DNA of 64,000 nucleotides from Pontederia crassipes (taxonomy: Eukaryota; Streptophyta; Magnoliopsida; Commelinales; Pontederiaceae): assembly GCA_030549335.1 (NCBI GenBank), contig CM060196.1, positions 15,593,501-15,657,500 of the forward strand, read 5' to 3'. Below the pieces are notes generated by a model. That model made no database searches and was not told the origin of the DNA. It saw only the letters and a list, made by a program, of their open reading frames with translations. Made by a program: the position numbers and the translations under genes. Shown piece after piece: positions 55,488-64,000 of this stretch. Within the stretch, counting starts at the first letter, position 1. Each line of letters begins with the position of its first letter.

Positions 55488-58400
55488 GTGTGCATATATT
55501 TACTTCACATTTTACACTTTAATTTCATTATGTTCCTTATATTGTTTCTGAACTTCTGTATTTTTCATGAGAAGTTTGTACATCAATTATAGTTGGAAAG
55601 TTGAACTCAGGTTAAAGCTCAGGAGGTTGGCAGACTGGGGCTGCTCCAGAATCAGGAATTTAAGATGTGTGCAGAAAGCAGAGTGCAAAGATTAAGAAGA
55701 GAGAAAAGTTTGAACTTATGCAGGTATGTGTCACTTATTTGCCACAAATAGTCAAGTCATATTCTCTTTTTAACTTTTTCAGACTAACTTTTGATTGAGT
55801 CAACAATAATGTTAAATTTTCTTTGAAGCAATTTTAACATCCATCCCCCAGAATTGCTCTTCTGCTTTTACAAAATGGTATGTTGGAAAGATAGTTTTGT
55901 TCAAACAAAAAGACTTACAATTAATTAAAATATCTATCCTCTCCGTAAAACATTTGGGAAAGGAAATAATGAATATGAATTGAATTTTATTTAGCATGTA
56001 AGTACCAAAAATTATAACTGCTAGATATAATCATAAATCTAAAAAAAAGATATAATAATATATCTAATTGTATGGTCCATATATTTCTTTCATGTGAGTA
56101 ATCATCAACCTTATATGCACTTGTCTGACAAAATGTTATCCAATATCTCTATTATATCATCCAGCATCATTGTTCTCTTTATTTAACAAGCCATACAAAT
56201 TCTCTAGTTGTAATTTTTTTTCTCTAGTTGTAAATTAAAGTATTTTCTGATTAAAGAATGTGCTGGCCTTCACAAAGAAAGATAATAATTTTCCTTTTGC
56301 AGAAAAAAGAGATAAGGGAGCTATGAAACTAGTAAATGAAGCTAACAAATACCAAAAACAGTATCAGATATCAAAGCTATTAATGACTACAACAACTTAA
56401 AAAGAAATCGTATTATGAGAGAAGGGAGAACATGCACACCTTTTTTTTTTAGGAGAACGTGAGCAAGTTTTATAAACAAGTTTCATTTTTTTATTTCCTC
56501 ACCATTTTTGTTGTTATAAGAACAATTAATCGAGGGTTAATTTAGAAGTTTCTTTATTCATTTCAAAGTTTAATTTAATTTACTAAGGTGATTTAGTGAT
56601 ATGGATAAATATAATTAGATTATATTGTGGTCTTTTGTGGAAAATAAGGAAATAATAAATTAACAGAAATCAAGTTGAACCAAAAGGTTACATGAGATTT
56701 TAATATTAAGTTTGTTAAGTGAGTTCAATTACCCCTACAAGAAATGAGAGTTCAACTGGAGGATTCTTCCATATGGATTCTACCTTGTCGCATTGGATCT
56801 CACTTTTGTTAAATGCTTTTAACAACGTAAAGATTAATTTAAATATTAATTTTGACTATAAATTACCCTAAGCCCCTAATTCGATATCCAACAACATAGT
56901 ATCCAAATGATGATTGATAAAAACTAAAATGACTTAGGATATATATGTTGGCTTGTTTCCTTCTCAAAGATAGATGATGGCTTGTTACTTTCAAAAGTAC
57001 CTTTTTTTATTTTTGAAGTTTAATTTTAATATCATCTAAATTCTTGAAGCTATTTCAAACTTCTGATAAAACTGACCACAGAACTATCTACTTAATCAAT
57101 CAACAGCCTAGAAGTATATAACCGTTGACCTCTTTGTCCAATAGTGGATTAGTTAAAACAGACACATTATCTATCCAAAGAGAAGAGCAAATGAAACCCA
57201 TGCCTAACATTAGTGATACAAGTTAAACCATTTTTTTTCGGTCCAAGCCATTTTTGTACGACAAGTTCAATTCTCACTGTATCTTTTTGTTTTCTATTTA
57301 GTTTATCCATTAAAGAGAAGCTCAATTTTAGTACCACATCAAAACCAACATATAATTTTTATAAGACCAAAACCAATATAATTAGTTTCTAGTTTAAAAA
57401 TTAATTAAGTTTTTCTTGTTGATTTGCAGCAAGGAAAAAAGGAAAAAAAAAGGACTACATGTCTTCACTTCAAAGAATTATTTTGCAAACACTATGAAAC
57501 TCATTAAACAAAACATCATATAATCAGGATACAATTCCAAATTTCCTTTTTCGTTTCCACATTGCAACAACCATTAAGAGTTTAAGACCCACATGTGACA
57601 TGCCAGTTACAGTTTCCTTTTTTTCTTTTCCAAGTGAACAACTGGTACAATAATTGTGAGCCCATGATGGCTGAGCAAGAAGAATGAGCTAACCACCATG
57701 CCACAAATCATCGACCTAAAACCTAAAGCCTTGCCTGCCACTCCAGAAAGGCAAACATGAGAACCCCTGCCCCAGGAACAGGGTGGGAAAGACTTGTAGG
57801 TAGTGCATTCCCCATATGATTGAGAGATAACATGGAAAGCTCATTCTCCATCACTATCTCCGCCATGTTCCTTTGCATATAGCCCATGACCCTTTTCAGC
57901 TTTTCTCCCTGGGGCACACAGGAATTAGTGCCAGCAATGTGATCTTTACTTTCCTTTGTTTCTTAGCTGTTATTTTGGTGCATGAAACTGTAGGTTTATT
58001 TGGTAACATGATAAAAATTAACTTGGTTGACTCCGGTAAAATATCTTGACTTTGTAGGTAGAAAATTTTATGTACTTTGGCAAAGATCATTAAAGTAAAC
58101 TAGCCAAGGTCCATTGAACTCCGCATAATAAAATTAGAATTTTTGTGTATTTGAAATGCCATTTATCAGTCTGCTTATCTGATAAACATTTTACTACATT
58201 TTTCTCAAATGGTTTGTTAACCAAAGTGCTATCATACACTCAAATGACGGATTATGTTAATACAAGACACATACAGGGATGAAAGAGAGAGAGATGAGAA
58301 CAAAGGGCAGAAAGAGATGGGAGAAAATGATGCATCAGGTGCCCAGCTCCCCTTGGAATTGATCTGCCAGTTGGGTCTTTGCCAAAAATTGGATGGCTGC

Positions 58401-58952
58401 CCCAACTCTGATACAATGCAAGCTGTACTAAATCAAATAGCTGTCGTGGCAGTTCCAAATTCCAATCACTTTGCTGTTCTCCTCTCCTATCTCATTTATT
58501 GGTAAAGAGCAGCCCCTGCTACTGAGTACTGTTTGAGCAGAGTGCATGGTTCCCACCATCCTCTTGTGCTTCTTTGGTGAACAAATGTCAAGCTCTTGAA
58601 CCCCTAAACCAATCTTGTGAGGTTTAATTGCTTACCAAAGATTGATTGTACAAATTTTGGGTCAAATTTGTCAATTTTTATAATTTCTTTTGTAGAAATT
58701 GTTAAATGATGAATTCTCTCGATGATGGCACTTTCAAATTGAGCATGCATGCTTTCTTTGATGTTCTATATTAGGATTTAAGTTGATACTTTGGACCCGT
58801 TTATTATTTCATGTCATTAGGTATTTTGAGCAAGAAAATGGGAAAAGCAAACTTATCATTGAGTATAAAGGCGCATTTCCCCTTTATTTCTTCTTTTTCT
58901 CAATGACATAAGCTTTGGTAAAGCTACTTATGAAGGTAATTCATTCTTTGAT
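55488..58952. other. AT-rich intergenic DNA
   Basis: No confirmed gene. Only the short coding-like stretch at 57723-57917 stands out. A GC-richer patch at 58260-58500 has frames on both strands without recognisable domains. Confidence 0.5.
57723..57917 (-). pseudogene. possible orphan exon or gene fragment
   Basis: 64-codon minus-strand frame with coding-like composition in AT-rich surroundings: GEKLKRVMGYMQRNMAEIV, then ENELSMLSLNHMGNALP, ending GVLMFAFLEWQARL. An acceptor-like TGTGCCCCAG precedes GGAGAAAAG, so it may be a terminal exon or a relic. I do not recognise the family and found no partner exons. Confidence 0.25.
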
Positions 58953-59290
58953 GTCGCAAGTCAGGTCGACCCGTGAACTCGATGATCCGACCCAATGAAT
59001 TGATCAGTTTAGATTAGGTCGGACTCGACCCAATCCGAACTCGATCCGACCTCAGGTCGGGTATGGGTTGAATTTTTTCAACCCGAATTGAACCGACACG
59101 ATGACTCGATTATTTTATTATTATCAATTTTTTATTTAAACTTAAGTCTATATTTATTTAAAAAATTTTAACAATTGAAATAAAATACTTTAAATATAGA
59201 AATAATATTTAGATAGTTAGAAAACTTATTTTATACCTTAAAATAAATATTTCTTATATTAAATAAATAAAAAATAGTAAGAATAGAGGC
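58953..59290 (+). mobile_element. MITE-like element, family B copy 3 (3'-truncated)
   Basis: Left arm with AAGTCAGGTCGACCCGTGAA and repeated GATCCGACC/GGTCGGACTCGACCC words, then CACGATGACTCGATT and the AT-rich core (TTTAAACTTAAGTCTATATT) shared with the other two copies. The core stops near 59290 and is followed by unrelated GC-rich sequence, so the right arm is lost. Confidence 0.55.
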
Positions 59291-59447
59291 TGGTGCAAGG
59301 CTGAGCAGTTCACCCTCGGCAGCGCACGGGCTCGGCCATGGCTGGTGCGAGGCAGTTCACCGGATGGTCAACTGTCAACTGGCTCATTCATATTTCCATC
59401 TCTAGTTGTAACCCTGCAGGCCTGAGCACAAGAGATTTGACCTGTAC

Positions 59448-59459
59448 TGTAATATCCGA

Positions 59460-59504
<45 letters not shown>

Positions 59505-61339
59505 GAAAATAAAATCAAATTATAAAGATCAACCTCATAGTCCAATTAATAAGTCCATTAACCTATTAGTCCTAAAGCCACCCTATAAAAAAAGCATTAG
59601 TGCCTTAAGCACACCCTAGCCACCATCTTCCTCTCCCCACTTCTCTCTCTTCTTCCCTAAGGCATTTCATTCAGCAATGATAAGAAACTCTAGCAAGGTT
59701 CTCCAAGATTCCTTTTTATTTCTGCACCCTTTTGATTGTTAGCATCATTTTCTTACTTCCTTTTCCATTCGGAATGCTTCGTAGGTGATGAACGATAAAG
59801 GAGAAGGTGATTATCATTGATTGAGAAGGCTTTGTGCAAGGAACAATCCAGAGAAGAGGTGGGTGAATCCGAAATCTCCCTGCATAACATGATTAACAAT
59901 AGGATAGAATTATGGTTCTTATTATGAAATGTGTTCTTGATTGACGAGAAGGAATGAAAAGGGAATGATTGATTGTATTTCTTGTGTTTGATTCATGTTT
60001 TGTGATTATTATGACTATAGATGTATTCTGTATTAGTCTTTCATGCTTAGATGATTGTTTGTATGCATTGATTTCATTTATGAATTGAAAATCACTATTT
60101 ATATGATTCTGCCGATTCTGTTTTCAGCAGGACCGATCAACCGATCCTGATTATCGGTCGACCGGTGATGTGCAAATCGGTCGACTGATCATTCCTCCCG
60201 AACCTTGTATCGGTCGGCCGATCGATCGATCGAATCTCCTTTTCAAACTAAGTGTTAGTTGATCGGTGCTTAGGACTTGTCCACTGTATTGCATTAAGAC
60301 CAACCGGTCGACCGATCCAGACATATCAATCGATCGGTGCTTGAAAATCGATCGACCGACCAGTGAGGACCGATCGACCGAACCCTATTCAGAATGCATA
60401 TTGATTGCTGATTTGATTTAGATTCTTCCTATAATTGTGTTGGGCTACTCCCTGTTGATTGAAATATTATGTGACTGAATCTTTGATCTTGAATTGTTTT
60501 GTCCAATGATCCAACCCCCTTATAGTGTGCAAGAATGATAAAGTGATAAAGTGAATAAGCATGAAAGATGAAAATGTTAGTGGGAGTGGTGGCCAGCTTA
60601 TGACAAGTGCTTATCATGGAGGGTCGCTCCCTTAGCCATGGCTTGATCACCCATTGACTGCACAAAGTTGTATCGGTCGTTCGGCGTAAATCCTCCACAA
60701 GTTAAAGGCACCCAAAGGCACCTAATGTTAAGACAAAGATACAAGCACAAAGAGAATGTACAAGTGACATGAGTATGATGATGATATGTGAATCATGATT
60801 CCTCATCCAGTATGATTATAGTGATCTCTCATGATTATATGATCCATGATTTCTTCTATCCAATGATATCTTTAATCGAATGATCATATGCTCTTTACTT
60901 GATCTTGTTATCCATGATTATTGATTCTGACTATTGCTACTTGTTATTATGCATTGAGCATTTTATGAATCCTCACTAGGCTGTATAGCTTACGGAAGAA
61001 CCTCCTTCTCTGTGTTTGATTTTCACATGGCCATGTCAGTGATGGTGTTGAGATCGTGTGTCGCGACCAGCTCGAGCGATGGCAAAGGACATGAACTGAT
61101 AGAGAGCCTAGTTATCTTTATTTTTATTTTTCGCATTATGAGTTTTGATGTAATTCAGTTATTATGAATATCATGAAGATTTTGTAACACTTTGAAACTT
61201 TCCCTATTGATGTCCTATATTTCCTTGTTATCTTTATTGCTAATTTGTTATCGTTTTTATGAAGTTTAGTCAAATTATTGGTCATAGTCATTGTGATAGA
61301 TCCTCGCCACGTGACGTTGGTCGATTTGGGGACGTTACA
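59448..61339 (+). mobile_element. Gypsy-type solo LTR
   Basis: 1892 bp starting TGTAATATCCG and ending GGGGACGTTACA, ends of the same type as the LTR at 41865-44083. Flanking pentamers TGTAC (59443-59447) and TTTAC (61340-61344) agree at 4 of 5, consistent with an aged 5-bp TSD. It contains a (TA)n tract just inside the left end, GGTCGACCGAT-like clusters (60131-60385) and no PBS, PPT or pol, hence a solo LTR. The small minus ORF at 60429-60698 is part of it. Confidence 0.82.
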
Positions 61340-61344
61340 TTTAC

Positions 61345-64000
61345 ACCATGTGTTTATTCACAGTGATCATGTGTTTCTTTCGGCAGCCTTCTTTTTTTTT
61401 TCTGTTGCAAGCTTGATAAGTTTCATATACTTCTTTTTGAAGAGGATAAGTTCCATATACTAGGAAGTTTCGCGCCCCCTCCAAAATCTTGCACGTTGAA
61501 TTAAGCGCGCACTTAAAAGCATAAAATAGTTAATTTCTTCTTCTTCTTTTTTTCACCTCTTATCTAACGAAGTTTCTGTTTAGTTTATTTCACGTAAATA
61601 TGCATCATATTTGTAAATTCATTTTACAATCAAATGATTTCTACGTCTTTGTTTAGTCCGAGAGTTATTAAAGGGAAGGGGGTGAACAAAGGAAAGGAGA
61701 AAGCCGAGGAAAAGGGAGAGAATGAAAATTAAATAATTGTATTTTTATTATGTATATATTTCTATAGCTATAGGAATAATATTGGATTAATCAAGTCGAC
61801 ACACGTGTCAAATCGGATAAATAAATAAAAAAATTATACATAGGTCTGTGATCTAGTGCTAAAATATATTTTGGAAACCAAATGTTAAAATGTGTAGTAA
61901 CCAAGATGAAAATACAAAACAAGGTAAAATGAGATGTTGCTTTGATAATTTGGCGAGTATACGGGGATTCTTATGGGTTGATAAAAAAATGCCATAATAT
62001 CGAATTTTAAAAGGGTTGTAAGCGTAATTTTAATAGTCTTTTATATAACAAAATTAATTGTTAACGTGGATCGCTGAGCACGTGCGTAATTTTTTTTCCC
62101 ATTGGTGCAAAGAAATGATAAGAAAAAAAAAGTTTGATAGGCATTTTGAATGTGGCTTGAACCTTGTAACGTCTACCAACACAAGTTGAAGATATCCACT
62201 TACTGAACTCGGATGTGAATGTGAATGTGAATGTGACTTTTACTGACCACTACAAGGAGATTTTGTAACTTGGACTGGTTCAATGGAATGATTGAACATA
62301 ATGTTGATAGAATAATATAAAAATGTATTAGATTAAAATATCTATGACTATACATTTGCCAGTTAGTAATATAATTATCTATCCAACTATATTGATATAA
62401 TTAACAAGTTTCAATAAAAAAATATCAAGACCATGGCAATGTTTTTTAATAGCTTTGATCTTGAATATATAAATTATAATTTATAAACTCATAATATCAA
62501 TTCAACCGGGTTTGAGATAAACTGAAAAAAATCTAGAAAAATGTGATTACATTAATTAATATTTTATTTTCATTCAATCATAAATTGTTTTTTCATCCAT
62601 GGAAATTAAAAGATGTTGTGTAACACCTCCAAAAAGAGAAAAGCAAAGGTTGGCATCACTGGTTGGCGAAGGGTGATTTTGTCTCCTAGTTTGGTTGGAG
62701 GTGAAAAAAGAGGAATAAATTTAATTTGGAATTCCTCTTCAACATTTTATTTTTTAATCCTAAATCAAAGTGAAAAAAAGGAGAAAGATATATTTCACAT
62801 ATATTTTCATTTAACATATAAGATAAATATAAAAATATACATATACAAGTAAAATTATTTAAATAAATTTATCATTTGGCATTCATTCTCTTCTCTTCTC
62901 CTTAATTATATCAACCAAATAAAAATAATGATTTATCTTCGTTCTCCTCCATTTTCTTTCAATTCTTTCTCTTCTCATTTTTACTTTCCCTTCTCCTTAA
63001 TAAATTTTGAACCACACAGATACACTTAGTGATCCTTAAGAATTATTAGCTAATATATTTATGATCTTGAACATTTTATATCCCCATAATATCAAGAGTT
63101 TGAGAAGGGTAGTAATGTAATTTGTTTTGAGTTCCAGTGGATTAAAAGAGAATAAAGGTATAATTAGATGACAAATAAGAAGAAAAAAACATGGATATTA
63201 GTTTAAAAATATATCATTCTAATTTTATTCTGGACAGGGAACATGAATAGATCAATATTAAAATTTTTGAATTTGAAAGAAATTTTATTTACAATAGAAA
63301 TATGAAAATGAGGAAAATAAATTATAGTCGAAATAGAAATCTTGATTGTATTAAGATTAGGGGATAAATTTGAATTGGGATCCAATTTTGGGGCTACCTT
63401 ATAAAGGATTCTCAGTGAGTATGAATTAAAGTTTTGAGTCCAAAAATATTTCATACATAAAAATAATAATATTTTATTATTTCAATATGAAATCAAGATG
63501 GTAAAAAAATATTAATTAATATAAAAATTAGAGAAAATAAGAAACAAAAAGAATATAATAAAAGTGTAAATTTATTTATAGATAAAAATAAAAGATAAAG
63601 AAAAAATGAATGAGATTATGATTAAGATAATGATTAAAAATTAAATTCAAAATTAATTAACTAAGGATTCTTATTGGAAGTTAATTGAGTCAAAAGATAA
63701 AAGTTAATTCAGAATTAGTTGGAAGATCCAATTAGAATCAAATTCCATCTTAAAAAATTATAAAGAAACTCCAAATGGTGTTTAAGTATTTCCTACCTTT
63801 AAGAGTCCAATTTCTGCACAAAAAAACGTCAGCTAATATCATGTATACGCAATCCAAGTGCATCAACAGGCAACCAATAATCCAATTTGAAACCCCCACA
63901 ATAGTGAGTGACAAACTACAAGATTCAACTTGGGTTCTACAATACCTAGTTCAGATTCCGTTGAACTCGGATGATGTTCGAGGAGATATGGACCATGTTC
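61345..64000. other. AT-rich intergenic DNA to window end
   Basis: No gene recognised. TGTAACACCTCC at 62621-62632 resembles a Gypsy LTR end in inverse orientation, but nothing else of an LTR follows. The last 170 bp are slightly GC-richer and may be the edge of another repeat or gene beyond the window. Confidence 0.5.

Noticed and set aside
62621..62640. TGTAACACCTCC as a possible LTR terminus
   Set aside because: No partner end, PBS, PPT or pol-like sequence in the remaining window; too little to call an element.

Overview
The window is nuclear DNA from a flowering plant, most likely a monocot. Intergenic DNA is strongly AT-rich and full of degraded transposons. The genes are plant-specific families, and two of them open with very GC-rich coding sequence that becomes AT-richer downstream, a gradient usual in monocots. 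I could not place the genus.

Three protein-coding genes are well supported. (1) At 15088-18777 (+) lies a two-exon receptor-like kinase of the HAESA/HSL1 clade: 1003 aa, with signal peptide, leucine-rich-repeat ectodomain, one transmembrane helix and an intact RD kinase. It has two 9-codon upstream ORFs in its leader. (2) At 20597-36844 (-) lies a 14-exon, roughly 16-kb guanylate-binding-protein-like (GBPL) GTPase: 1025 aa, with an N-terminal large-GTPase domain, helical and coiled-coil regions and basic motifs near the C-terminus. I assembled it exon by exon; every junction is GT-AG and the frame stays open throughout. Genes 1 and 2 are convergent. (3) At 52425-55037 (+) lies a single-exon gene for an uncharacterised 870-aa charged, low-complexity protein. 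It has a tandem RRxSF phosphosite-like repeat and a duplicated RC[RK]S[DE]P motif. Nothing links the three genes in one pathway, although 1 and 2 belong to families with signalling and immunity roles.

The rest is transposon archaeology, several cases being proven by target-site duplications (TSDs). There is a Copia (SIRE/Maximus-like) solo LTR at 25220-26334 in a GBPL intron with a perfect 5-bp TSD. A truncated RTE-type LINE lies at 31501-31965 with a perfect 16-bp TSD, and a 106-bp relative at 55365-55470 has a perfect 17-bp TSD. Two hAT-type non-autonomous elements lie at 13254-13712 and 39827-40427 with 8-bp TSDs. A 5'-truncated Ty3/Gypsy element lies on the minus strand at 41865-45900, and a Gypsy-type solo LTR at 59448-61339. 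A three-copy MITE-like family sits at about 2.1, 46.5 and 59.1 kb. A pair of TIR elements lies side by side in TA/CATA microsatellite DNA at 10.6-12.2 kb; the larger has a perfect 32-bp TIR and a GC-rich, tandemly repeated interior.

Layout: 1-14.7 kb repeats; 14.7-20.6 kb HSL1-like gene and shared 3' region; 20.6-37.2 kb GBPL gene with TE-filled introns; 37.2-48 kb repeats and Gypsy remains; 48-52.4 kb spacer with CT/GA tracts; 52.4-55.5 kb gene 3; 55.5-64 kb repeats. I found no convincing undescribed multi-gene system. The most unusual items are the microsatellite-bounded TIR pair, the repeat architecture of gene 3 and the C-terminus of the GBPL protein.
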